The position numbers were made by a program, and so were the translations under genes. A stretch of DNA of 57,067 nucleotides, from positions 1 to 57,067 of the forward strand of contig JBFGJY010000008.1 in assembly GCA_041576975.1 (NCBI GenBank). Direction: 5' to 3'. Origin of the DNA: JBFGJY01 sp041576975 (GTDB lineage Bacteria > Pseudomonadota > Gammaproteobacteria > UBA4575). The notes under the pieces are model-generated. The model was not told the origin of the DNA. It made no database searches and worked only from the letters and a program-made list of their open reading frames with translations. This document shows positions 1 through 8,104 of this stretch, piece by piece. Each line of letters begins with the position of its first letter. Position 1 is the stretch's first letter.

Positions 1-1166
1 AGGCGTGCAATCGCATCTTGTAAAACATCCATACTGGTTGCATACGAGATGCGCATATGCCCAGGTGAACCAAATGCGGTACCAGGTACTATTGCCATAC
101 CTGTTTCATTAAGTAAGTATTCTGCAAATTCAACGTCATTAGATACACCATCTTTTTTTTCAATCAAGCCTTCAATGTTTGGAAAACAATAAAACGTCCC
201 ATCACATGGTAAACAATATATTCCATCGATTTCATTAAGAGCATTTACAATGAAGTCGTGACGTTCTTCAAATGCATTACACATTGTTGTTACACAACTT
301 TGATTCCCCATTAAGGCCGCTTCTGCAGCTGCTTGTGAAATAGAGCTGGGGTTTGAAGTGCTTTGTGATTGAATATTAACCATGGCTTTAATTGTTGTGC
401 TCGGCCCAGCTGCATAGCCAATACGCCAACCGGTCATGGAATAAACTTTAGAGACACCATTTAAAACAATGGTGCGGTCTTTAAGTGAAGGTGTTGTGTT
501 TAGGATATTTGCAAATCCTTGCCCTCGAAACATTATGTGTTCATATATATCATCCGTGATGATATAGACATGTTCATTTTTTTCTAAGACACCGCCTAAA
601 TCAGCAAGCTCGTCTTCGCTATAAGCAATTCCTGATGGGTTAGATGGGCTATTGATTACAAATAATTTTGTTTTATTTGTAATATATTTTTCTAATTCTT
701 CCGCGGTAATTTTGCAACGGTTTTTATCAGTACTAGGAATGATGACAGGTCTGCCATCGGCAAGAAGTACCATATCTGGATAAGACACCCAATACGGCGC
801 AGGAACAAGCACCTCATCACCTTCATTTAAAAGGGCTTGGCATAAGTTATAAAATACTTGTTTGCCGCCATTGGAGACCATAACTTCATTAGTTTCATAA
901 CTGAGTTGATTATCCCGCTTAAATTTTTCAATGATGGCTTGCTTGAGGGAGGCTGTACCGGCAACTGGAGTATATTTAGTTTTTCCAGCTTGCATCGCAG
1001 CAATGGCTGCTTCTTTGATATGCTCGGGTGTATCAAAGTCAGGTTCGCCTGCGGCTAAATTTAATATATTCCCACCTTCGGCACGGATTTGATTTGCTCG
1101 TGCTGTTATGGCTAAAGTGACAGATGGTTTGATGCGTGAAACGCGATCAGCTAATGGAATTTTCAA
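1..1166 (-). CDS. Class I PLP aminotransferase, aspartate aminotransferase type (3' end cut by window edge)
   Basis: PLP enzyme that probably transfers the amino group between aspartate and 2-oxoglutarate; some members of this subgroup also act on prephenate. The reverse strand reads from a TTG at 1166 (LKIPLADRVSRIKPSVTLA) without a stop to the window edge, about 388 residues against a usual 395-400, so only the last dozen or so codons are missing. The NLAAGEPDFDT motif near the N-terminus and the PLP-lysine motif SKVYSMTGWRIGYAAGP are both present. It is divergent from uvrB, a pairing common in gammaproteobacteria. No ATG lies near the conserved N-terminus, so TTG is the best start. Family assignment is firm; substrate is inferred. 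Confidence 0.9.
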   Translation of the reverse strand, partial: MKIPLADRVSRIKPSVTLAITARANQIRAEGGNILNLAAGEPDFDTPEHIKEAAIAAMQAGKTKYTPVAGTASLKQAIIEKFKRDNQLSYETNEVMVSNGGKQVFYNLCQALLNEGDEVLVPAPYWVSYPDMVLLADGRPVIIPSTDKNRCKITAEELEKYITNKTKLFVINSPSNPSGIAYSEDELADLGGVLEKNEHVYIITDDIYEHIMFRGQGFANILNTTPSLKDRTIVLNGVSKVYSMTGWRIGYAAGPSTTIKAMVNIQSQSTSNPSSISQAAAEAALMGNQSCVTTMCNAFEERHDFIVNALNEIDGIYCLPCDGTFYCFPNIEGLIEKKDGVSNDVEFAEYLLNETGMAIVPGTAFGSPGHMRISYATSMDVLQDAIAR

Positions 1167-1259
1167 AGAATCGTTCCCTGGTTTTGTTATCTGAATATTT
1201 AATTATGGGTACTCTACAGCGGCAGGTAATCATACTGGAACTTTCAAAAAGAGATAAGA

Positions 1260-3290
1260 GTGAAAAAACATTTTCAGCTAAATACTAAGTTTGGCCCAGC
1301 AGGCGACCAACCGAATGCCATAAATACTCTAGTCGAGGGTCTCAACGATGGCTTAGCTCACCAAACATTACTCGGAGTCACCGGTTCTGGTAAGACCTTT
1401 ACCATTGCTAATGTAGTAGAACAAGTACAACGACCCACTATTATTTTAGCTCCAAATAAAACCCTGGCGGCTCAGCTATATGGAGAAATGAAAGAATTTT
1501 TTCCGAGTCATGCTGTGGAATATTTCGTTTCTTATTATGACTACTATCAGCCTGAAGCCTATGTGCCTTCCAGCGATACATACATCGAAAAAGATGCCTC
1601 GGTTAATGACCACATCGAACAGATGCGCTTATCGGCGACTAAGGCATTGTTTGAACGCCCCGATACGATCATTGTAGCTACGGTCTCGGCAATTTATGGG
1701 CTAGGTGATCCTAAAGCCTATCTAAATATGGTGATGCACCTCGACCGAGGGGATCGAATCGATCAACGTAAATTACTGCGACGCTTGGCTGAGCTTCAGT
1801 ATTCACGCAATGATTTTGAGTTACGCCGAGGTACCTTTCGCGTTCATGGTGAAGTCATAGACATACACCCAGCAGAATCGGAGCGAGAGGGGATTCGTAT
1901 TGAGCTTTTCGATGATGAAATTGAAAACCTAAGCTATTTTGATCCACTTACAGGAGAGTTCATTCGCAAAGTCCCGCGCCTAACGATTTACCCAAAAACT
2001 CACTATGTAACGCCTAGAGAAATTTTGTTGCGTGCAATTGAGCAAATTAAAGAAGAGCTCAAAGTACGACTAGAAGTACTTACTAAAGCGAATCGTCTGG
2101 TCGAGGCACAGCGTCTTGAACAGCGTACGCGCTTTGATTTAGAGATGATTCAAGAAATTGGCTATTGCGCGGGTATAGAAAACTATTCGCGTTATCTTTC
2201 TGGTCGTCAAGCAGGTGAGCCACCACCTTGTTTATTGGACTATTTGCCTGATAATGCTCTCATGGTCATGGATGAGAGTCATGTATCGGTACCACAATTT
2301 GGTGGAATGTATAAGGGCGATCGCTCGCGCAAAGAAACACTCGTCGAATATGGCTTTCGACTACCTTCAGCATTAGATAATCGGCCATTAAAGTTTGAAG
2401 AATTCGAGTCGCTTGCACCACAAATGATTTATGTCTCCGCCACACCGGGACCGTATGAAACCGAAAAATCTGATGCTGTGGCAGAGCAAGTAGTGCGTCC
2501 CACGGGGTTGGTGGATCCTGAAATTGAAGTCAAGCCCGTAGCTTCCCAAGTGGATGATGTGCTATCAGAAATCAATGAGCGTGTTGAAAAAGGCGAGCGT
2601 GTACTAATTACCACGCTAACCAAACGAATGGCAGAAGACCTTACGGAATATTTAGCAGAGCATGGGGTTCGCGTGCGTTATCTGCATTCCGACATCGATA
2701 CAGTGGAACGTGTTGAAATCATCCGTGGCTTACGCAAAGCAGATTTTGATGTGCTGGTAGGCATTAATTTATTGCGTGAAGGCTTAGATATTCCTGAAGT
2801 CTCCCTTGTGGCCATTCTAGATGCCGATAAAGAGGGATTTTTACGTTCAGAACGTTCACTCATTCAAACAGTAGGTCGTGCCGCACGACACATTAATGGC
2901 AAAGCGATCATGTATGCCGAACATGTCACGGGGTCAATGCAGCGCGCCATTGATGAAACCGAGCGACGACGTACTAAACAAATCGCTTTTAATAAAGAAC
3001 ACGGCATCACGCCTAAAGGAATTAAAAAGAAAGTGTCAGATATAATGGAAGGGGCACGTAAATCACCCTATGAATATGATATGGGTAGATCACGTGCCAA
3101 AGTGGCAGAAGATGTTATCGCATATGCTGCAATGAGCCCAGAACATGGCATGAAAAAAGTAAAACAGCTCGAACAAAAAATGTATGACCATGCCAAGAAT
3201 TTAGAGTTTGAAGAAGCGGCAAATATTCGTGATGAAATTATTCGTTTGAAGGATATTATTTTGGGGAAACCGGAAACTAAGGTTGGATAA
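1260..3290 (+). CDS. uvrB: Excinuclease ABC subunit B
   Basis: DNA-damage recognition helicase of nucleotide excision repair; it is loaded by UvrA and recruits UvrC to incise. At 676 aa it matches E. coli UvrB (673). Visible are the Walker A motif GVTGSGKT (about residues 39-46), the damage-probing beta-hairpin with YYDYYQPEAYVP (92-103), the DESHVS helicase motif near residue 340, the VSATPGPYE motif, and the C-terminal UVR domain (KQLEQKMYDHAKNLEFEEAA) that contacts UvrC. The start is GTG, preceded by a purine-rich AAAGAGATAAGA. I searched the 93-base upstream gap for a CTGT-N8-ACAG LexA box and saw none. Confidence 0.98.
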   Translation: MKKHFQLNTKFGPAGDQPNAINTLVEGLNDGLAHQTLLGVTGSGKTFTIANVVEQVQRPTIILAPNKTLAAQLYGEMKEFFPSHAVEYFVSYYDYYQPEAYVPSSDTYIEKDASVNDHIEQMRLSATKALFERPDTIIVATVSAIYGLGDPKAYLNMVMHLDRGDRIDQRKLLRRLAELQYSRNDFELRRGTFRVHGEVIDIHPAESEREGIRIELFDDEIENLSYFDPLTGEFIRKVPRLTIYPKTHYVTPREILLRAIEQIKEELKVRLEVLTKANRLVEAQRLEQRTRFDLEMIQEIGYCAGIENYSRYLSGRQAGEPPPCLLDYLPDNALMVMDESHVSVPQFGGMYKGDRSRKETLVEYGFRLPSALDNRPLKFEEFESLAPQMIYVSATPGPYETEKSDAVAEQVVRPTGLVDPEIEVKPVASQVDDVLSEINERVEKGERVLITTLTKRMAEDLTEYLAEHGVRVRYLHSDIDTVERVEIIRGLRKADFDVLVGINLLREGLDIPEVSLVAILDADKEGFLRSERSLIQTVGRAARHINGKAIMYAEHVTGSMQRAIDETERRRTKQIAFNKEHGITPKGIKKKVSDIMEGARKSPYEYDMGRSRAKVAEDVIAYAAMSPEHGMKKVKQLEQKMYDHAKNLEFEEAANIRDEIIRLKDIILGKPETKVG

Positions 3291-3643
3291 GGTTATTTGG
3301 ACTCATTGTAAATTAGACCATCAGTAATTATTTAATTTTTTTGCTGGGTTCTCGCTCCCAACAAATTAGCACGCCAATAATTTAATGCTACGAAACCAGG
3401 CTTTCGCGCCTGGAGGCGAGGTACTTTTGTTTCGGCAAAAGTACCCAAAACCATTTGCGCTGAACATCACGTAAGCCCTCTAATGCTCGATCTTTTCGGT
3501 GGCTCGCAAACTCGCTACGCTCAAACACCGCTTCGCCTTTGCCCGAAAAGACCTTGCGCTACTCGACGTGATGTAATGCGCGAGGAAGAGGTGTCATCGC
3601 GGTACCAGCTCAAGTCAATCTATGTTAATTTTAACTACTTTAT
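3291..3643. repeat. Gene-free region with nested inverted repeats (probable dispersed non-coding element)
   Basis: No convincing gene. The stretch from about 3390 to 3620 is more G+C-rich than its surroundings and full of perfect inverted repeats: GTACTTTTG (3421-3429) with CAAAAGTAC (3436-3444), loop TTTCGG; ACATCACGT (3464-3472) with ACGTGATGT (3566-3574); and nested inside, TCTTTTCGG (3491-3499) with CCGAAAAGA (3543-3551). From memory, the GTACTTTTG-CAAAAGTACCCAAAA part resembles sequence found between genes in many proteobacteria, where it is often miscalled as short hypothetical proteins. It lies just upstream of tRNA-Val. Whether it is a mobile-element relic or a transcribed structure cannot be told here. 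Confidence 0.45.
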
Positions 3644-3720
<77 letters not shown>

Positions 3721-3753
3721 TTATTAATTTTTAAATTCAGAATAGTGAATTTC

Positions 3754-3857
3754 ATCCTGAGACAAGGCGCGAGAATTTTGAGAAGCGAAGTTTACCCATG
3801 TAATGTAGACATGGTGTAAATGAGCATCACAATAGTGCCGCAATGCCGAATCAGGAT
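3754..3857. repeat. Palindromic structured element in the thrS leader
   Basis: The outer ends ATCCTGA (3754-3760) and TCAGGAT (3851-3857) are perfect inverted repeats. The centre is a strong hairpin: TTTAC plus CCATGT (3791-3801), a 7-base loop, then ACATGG, one bulged T, and GTAAA (3809-3820). The whole 104 bases could fold as one long interrupted stem-loop. This design resembles short palindromic repeats dispersed in many gammaproteobacterial genomes. Its place between tRNA-Val and thrS means it could also act as an mRNA leader structure. A minus-strand ORF overlapping it is an artefact of the palindrome. Confidence 0.5.
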
Positions 3858-3912
3858 AAAGTGACGTTCTGACATGTGGCCTTTGGTATAGGTCACCACT
3901 GGAGAATTTAGT

Positions 3913-5823
3913 ATGCCCACAATTACCCTTCCTGACGGAACTCAAAAAAAATTCGCTGATCCGGTAACGATTCAACACGTTGCGGAATCCATTGGTCCAG
4001 GTTTAGCCAAAGCCGCAGTCGCTGGCCGTATTAATGGAAAACTTGCCGATATCTGTGTTGATATTGCTGAGGATGCCAAACTTGAAATTGTTACTAACAA
4101 AGATCCAGAAGGTGTCGATATTATTCGTCACTCGTTTGCGCACCTGATGGGACATGCCATTAAGCAACTTTATCCCACTGCAAAGATGGCAATAGGCCCT
4201 GTAATTGAAAACGGCTTTTATTACGATATTGAATACGAACGTCCCTTCACGCCTGATGATTTAGATGCGATTGAAAAGCGCATGCAGGAGTTGATCAAGC
4301 AAGACTATGATGTAATTCGTGAAGTAGTTAGTCGTGAAAAAGCCGTCGACACATTCAAAAGTCGCAATGAAGATTATAAAGTCGAGATTGCATCTGAAAT
4401 TCCGGATGATGAAATCATTGCGTTATATCACCACCAAGAATACATTGATATGTGTCGTGGGCCACACGTACCTAACACACGTCACCTGCGCGCATTTAAA
4501 CTTACTAAGCTCGCGGGGGCATATTGGCGTGGTGACTCAAATAACAAAATGTTGCAACGCATCTATGGCACCGCCTGGGCAGACAAAAAACAACTAATAG
4601 CCTATTTAACCCAGCTTGAAGAAGCTGAAAAGCGTGATCATCGAAAGCTTGGCAAGCAAATGGATTTGTTTCATTTTCAGGATGAAGCGCCCGGGATGGT
4701 GTTTTGGCATGATCGAGGTTTTACGCTTTATCGATTAGTCGAAACTTATATACGTGACAAGATTCGCGAGCATGGTTATCAAGAGGTCTTAACTCCACAA
4801 GTACTGGACCGTAAATTGTGGGAGAAGTCTGGTCACTGGGATAAGTTTGGTGACATGATTTTTGCGACGCATTCCGAAAACCGAGAATACGCGATCAAAC
4901 CTATGAATTGTCCTGGGCATGTACAAATTTACAATCAAGGCTTAAAAAGTTATCGAGATTTGCCGCTTAAACTATCTGAATTTGGTCTGGTACATCGCAA
5001 TGAACCTTCGGGAACGTTACATGGCTTAATGCGTTGTCGACGTTTTGTGCAAGATGATGCTCATATCTTTTGTACAAAAGATCAATTACAAAATGAAGTA
5101 GCCGAGCTAATTAAATTAACCTTTGATGTGTATAACGATTTTGGTTTTACAGATGTTGAGCTTGCACTTTCTACACGGCCTGAGAAACGCGTGGGCGAGG
5201 ACGGCTTATGGGACGAAGCCGAACAAGCACTGGATTTAGCCTTATCCAATCAAGGTCTGGAATTTAAGTTGCAACCTGGTGAGGGGGCTTTTTATGGTCC
5301 AAAGATTGAATTCACGTTGCGCGACTGCATTGGGCGAATTTGGCAGTGTGGAACCATACAGGTTGATTTTTCAATGCCAGGGCGCTTGGGTGCAACGTAT
5401 GTGGCTGAAGATGGTTCTCGACAGGTTCCTGTGATGATTCACAGGGCTATTTTAGGTTCTCTAGAGCGGTTTATAGGTATTATCATAGAGCATTATGCGG
5501 GCGACCTGCCTTTTTGGTTAGCCCCGATACAAGCCATATTGCTGAATATTACAGATCGACAAGCGGATTATGTCAGTTCGATTTTAGAAATGCTTAAAAA
5601 TCAAGGCTTCAGAGTCATATCTGACTTGAGAAATGAAAAGATTGGCTTTAAGATTCGCGAGCACACGATTGCTCATATTCCATATATGCTAGTAGCTGGC
5701 GATCGTGAAGTCACCGCGAATCAGTTGGCCGTTCGAACGCGCAATGGTAAGGACTTGGGATCGATGGATGTGGGTGCTATCGCACAAATGTTTGTCGAGG
5801 AAAGCGCGCGCCGCGGCCATTAA
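3913..5823 (+). CDS. thrS: Threonyl-tRNA synthetase
   Basis: Class II synthetase that charges tRNA-Thr. At 636 aa it has the usual layout: N-terminal TGS domain (about residues 1-61), editing domain with the HSFAHLMGHAI motif (about 75-85), catalytic core with MNCPGHVQIY (zinc-binding Cys) and the RNEPSGTLHGLMRCRRF motif, and a C-terminal anticodon-binding domain. A GGAGA Shine-Dalgarno (3901-3905) sits 7 bases before the ATG. It heads the thrS-infC-rpmI-rplT operon, with infC starting 21 bases after its stop. In E. coli ThrRS represses its own mRNA by binding a tRNA-like leader; I cannot show that here. Confidence 0.98.
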   Translation: MPTITLPDGTQKKFADPVTIQHVAESIGPGLAKAAVAGRINGKLADICVDIAEDAKLEIVTNKDPEGVDIIRHSFAHLMGHAIKQLYPTAKMAIGPVIENGFYYDIEYERPFTPDDLDAIEKRMQELIKQDYDVIREVVSREKAVDTFKSRNEDYKVEIASEIPDDEIIALYHHQEYIDMCRGPHVPNTRHLRAFKLTKLAGAYWRGDSNNKMLQRIYGTAWADKKQLIAYLTQLEEAEKRDHRKLGKQMDLFHFQDEAPGMVFWHDRGFTLYRLVETYIRDKIREHGYQEVLTPQVLDRKLWEKSGHWDKFGDMIFATHSENREYAIKPMNCPGHVQIYNQGLKSYRDLPLKLSEFGLVHRNEPSGTLHGLMRCRRFVQDDAHIFCTKDQLQNEVAELIKLTFDVYNDFGFTDVELALSTRPEKRVGEDGLWDEAEQALDLALSNQGLEFKLQPGEGAFYGPKIEFTLRDCIGRIWQCGTIQVDFSMPGRLGATYVAEDGSRQVPVMIHRAILGSLERFIGIIIEHYAGDLPFWLAPIQAILLNITDRQADYVSSILEMLKNQGFRVISDLRNEKIGFKIREHTIAHIPYMLVAGDREVTANQLAVRTRNGKDLGSMDVGAIAQMFVEESARRGH

Positions 5824-5831
5824 TTTTTTTT

Positions 5832-5847
5832 GGAGGAATAAGATATC
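5832..5847 (+). promoter_or_regulatory. infC ribosome binding site with rare AUC start
   Basis: GGAGG at 5832-5836 followed by an 8-base spacer and ATC at 5845. An in-frame TAA at 5839 excludes an upstream start. A strong Shine-Dalgarno paired with a poor start codon is the arrangement on which IF3 autoregulation depends in E. coli. Confidence 0.85.
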
Positions 5848-6366
5848 AGCGCAGCGAAAGAGAACCGCTTAAATGAGGAGATTACCGATCGAGAAGTTCG
5901 TCTGATAGGAATTGATGGAGAAAATGTTGGTGTTGTAGATATTGATCAAGCCCAACAAATAGCACTAGATGCTGATCTTGATTTAGTAGAAATTGTTCCA
6001 AATGCCAACCCCCCTGTTTGTCGGGTAATGGACTACGGCAAATTTAAGTTTGAACAAAGTAAGAAAGCCCAAGTTGCACGAAAAAAACAAAAGCTTATCC
6101 ATGTAAAAGAAATTAAATTTCGCCCAGGTACTGAAGAAAGTGATTATCAAGTAAAACTAAAAAAAATAATTGAATTTCTAACTAGTAATAATAAAACCAA
6201 AGTAACAATCCGTTTTAGAGGTCGAGAAATGATGCACCAAGAGCTTGGCAGTAAATTACTCGATCGGATCGAAGCTGATTTGAAAGATCATGGTGAAGTT
6301 GAGCAAAGACCAAAATTAGAAGGACGACAATTAGTAATGGTGTTTTCTCCTTTGCGTAAAAAATAA
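5845..6366 (+). CDS. infC: Translation initiation factor IF-3 with an ATC start codon
   Basis: IF3 binds the 30S subunit, prevents premature subunit joining and checks the start codon. The first in-frame ATG (6028) would remove the N-terminal domain, but the frame stays open upstream and encodes a typical IF3 N-domain (NEEITDREVRLIG, then ALDADLDLVEI). An in-frame TAA at 5839-5841 limits the start, and the only sensible initiation codon is ATC at 5845-5847, 8 bases after a perfect GGAGG (5832-5836). This gives 173 aa (E. coli 180). E. coli infC uses ATT, and IF3 represses its own mRNA by rejecting that codon; the same control is inferred here. Confidence 0.95.
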   Translation: MSAAKENRLNEEITDREVRLIGIDGENVGVVDIDQAQQIALDADLDLVEIVPNANPPVCRVMDYGKFKFEQSKKAQVARKKQKLIHVKEIKFRPGTEESDYQVKLKKIIEFLTSNNKTKVTIRFRGREMMHQELGSKLLDRIEADLKDHGEVEQRPKLEGRQLVMVFSPLRKK

Positions 6367-6381
6367 CTGGAACTATTAAAA

Positions 6382-6579
6382 ATGCCAAAGTTAAAAACAA
6401 ATAGAGGTGCAGCGAAGCGCTTTAAGAAAACTGCTAAAGGTGGTTTTAAACGCATTCAGTCGCATGGAAGACATATTCTTACTAAAAAAAGTACTAAACG
6501 AAAAAGACAGTTACGAGCAGGTGCCTTAATCGCGGAAGCAGATAATAAATCTGTGAAGCAGATGCTGCCGTACGCATAA
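6382..6579 (+). CDS. rpmI: 50S ribosomal protein L35
   Basis: Small basic protein of the large subunit, 65 aa as in E. coli. The N-terminus MPKLKTNRGAAKRFKKTAKG is the family signature, and the HILTKKSTKRKRQLR stretch is typical. It lies 15 bases after infC and 32 before rplT in the conserved infC-rpmI-rplT order. In E. coli, L20 represses translation of rpmI-rplT; no specific L20 site was identified here. Confidence 0.98.
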   Translation: MPKLKTNRGAAKRFKKTAKGGFKRIQSHGRHILTKKSTKRKRQLRAGALIAEADNKSVKQMLPYA

Positions 6580-6611
6580 GGTCTAAAACTTAAAGGATTT
6601 GGAGAACATAA

Positions 6612-6971
6612 ATGCCAAGAGCTAAACGATCTGTTGTAGCGCATGCCAAGCACAAAAAAGTACGCGCTAAAGCGAAAGGTTATTATGGTGCACGAAAGAA
6701 TGTGTTTCGCGTAGCCAAGCAAGCAGTTATCAAGGCTGGTCAGTATGCATACCGGGATCGTCGACAACGTAAACGTCAATTCCGTTCCTTGTGGATTGTG
6801 CGAATCAACGCTGCTGCAAGGCAATTTGGATTGTCCTATAGCCGTTTGATGGATGGTTTGAATAAGGCATCTGTTGAAATAGATAGAAAAGTCTTGGCAG
6901 ATTTAGCTGTAAATGATATCGATACATTTGGCAGGCTAGCAGAACGAGCAAAAGCTAGTTTGGCAAATTAA
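6612..6971 (+). CDS. rplT: 50S ribosomal protein L20
   Basis: Early-assembly protein of the large subunit that binds 23S rRNA, and translational repressor of its operon in E. coli. At 119 aa (E. coli 118), it has the long basic N-terminal helix (AHAKHKKVRAKAKGYYGARK) and the conserved RQRKRQFRSLWIVRINAA motif. A GGAG Shine-Dalgarno (6600-6603) precedes the ATG. A terminator-like hairpin follows before pheS. Confidence 0.98.
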   Translation: MPRAKRSVVAHAKHKKVRAKAKGYYGARKNVFRVAKQAVIKAGQYAYRDRRQRKRQFRSLWIVRINAAARQFGLSYSRLMDGLNKASVEIDRKVLADLAVNDIDTFGRLAERAKASLAN

Positions 6972-7027
6972 TCTTGATCAAAATGGCTTGATACGGCTTC
7001 TTTTAGACAACTCGCTTTGTTGGATGT

Positions 7028-7060
7028 AAAAAGGGAAAGGTTACGCCTTTCCCTTTTTTT
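7028..7060 (+). terminator. Intrinsic terminator / attenuator between rplT and pheS
   Basis: Perfect 13-bp stem AAAAAGGGAAAGG (7028-7040) and CCTTTCCCTTTTT (7046-7058) around loop TTACG, running into a T tract to 7060. It stands 32 bases before the pheS ATG, where E. coli has the pheST attenuator. The upstream sequence holds no Phe-rich leader peptide: the only nearby ATGs read ATG-GCT-TGA and ATG-TAA. Confidence 0.85.
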
Positions 7061-7092
7061 GTTTAATATATTTTTGATTTAGTTTATGCAAC

Positions 7093-8094
7093 ATGACTGA
7101 TCTCAATACTTTAGAAGTCCAGGTAATAAAAGAGATTCAGTCCACCTGTGATATGGATAGTTTGGAATCCCTGCGTGTCCAGTATTTAGGTAAAAAGGGG
7201 GTGCTAACGGAGCAGCTTAAAGCGCTTGGCAAGTTACCTAAAGAACAGCGCCCAGTAGCAGGAGAGAAAATAAATCTAATAAAAGTTCGCATTCAACAAT
7301 CACTAGAAGAGAAAAAATCTCAATTACAAGAATCTGCAATAGATGAACAGTTAAGGGGTGAAACTCTGGACATTACTCTGCCGGGTAGAGGGCAGAGTCT
7401 AGGCAGTCTGCATCCCATCACTCATACGCTTACTCAGATTGAAGAATATTTTCAGCAATATGGCTTTGTTGTTGCAGAAGGCCCAGAGGTTGAAGATGAA
7501 TTTCATAATTTTGAAGCCTTGAACATCCCTGAACACCATCCTGCTCGTGCAATGCATGATACTTTTTATTTTACAGACAATATGCTGTTACGCACACACA
7601 CCTCGTCTGTACAAATTCATGTGATGCAGGAGCAAGCTCCACCGATACGCGTCATTGCACCTGGTCGGGTTTACCGTTGTGACTCAGACCCAACACATAG
7701 TCCTATGTTTCACCAAGTTGAAGGGTTGTTAGTAGATGAGCAAGTTTCGTTCGTTGATTTAAAAGGTATCATTATTGAGTTTTTGCAAACATTTTTTGAA
7801 GATGAAAAACTAAAAGTACGATTTCGACCGTCGTACTTTCCTTTTACTGAGCCTTCCGCTGAAATCGATATTGCCATGACGAGTAGCAAATCAAAAAACA
7901 TTAAGTGGTTAGAAGTAATGGGCTGTGGAATGGTGCATCCAAGAGTCTTTGAGAAAGTAGGAATCGATTCTGACAAGTACAGCGGATACGCATTTGGCTT
8001 AGGAGTTGAGCGTCTTGCCATGCTGCGATATCAAGTGAATGACCTACGTTTATTTTTTGAAAACGATCTACGTTTTCTGCAACAGTTTTCCTGA
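7093..8094 (+). CDS. pheS: Phenylalanyl-tRNA synthetase alpha subunit
   Basis: Catalytic subunit of the alpha2-beta2 PheRS. It has 333 aa (E. coli 327): an N-terminal coiled-coil that grips tRNA (about residues 1-85), then the class II core with motif 2 around TDPTHSPMFHQVEG and motif 3 GLGVERLAMLRY near the C-terminus. The FRPSYFPFTEPSAEIDI motif of the amino-acid site is intact. An ATG at 7085 is excluded because it meets TGA after four codons. pheT follows after 10 bases, and the TGAGG at the pheS stop may serve as the pheT Shine-Dalgarno. Confidence 0.98.
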   Translation: MTDLNTLEVQVIKEIQSTCDMDSLESLRVQYLGKKGVLTEQLKALGKLPKEQRPVAGEKINLIKVRIQQSLEEKKSQLQESAIDEQLRGETLDITLPGRGQSLGSLHPITHTLTQIEEYFQQYGFVVAEGPEVEDEFHNFEALNIPEHHPARAMHDTFYFTDNMLLRTHTSSVQIHVMQEQAPPIRVIAPGRVYRCDSDPTHSPMFHQVEGLLVDEQVSFVDLKGIIIEFLQTFFEDEKLKVRFRPSYFPFTEPSAEIDIAMTSSKSKNIKWLEVMGCGMVHPRVFEKVGIDSDKYSGYAFGLGVERLAMLRYQVNDLRLFFENDLRFLQQFS

Positions 8095-8104
8095 GGCATA
8101 AATC

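Noticed and set aside
1167..1259. LexA box in front of uvrB
   Set aside because: No CTGT-N8-ACAG or close variant is present in the 93-base gap.
3724..3978. 84-codon minus-strand ORF over the thrS leader
   Set aside because: It lies over the palindromic element and the thrS start, has no ribosome site and no recognisable motif.
6028..6366. ATG 6028 as the infC start
   Set aside because: It would delete the conserved IF3 N-terminal domain, which is encoded in frame upstream from ATC 5845 with an ideal GGAGG.
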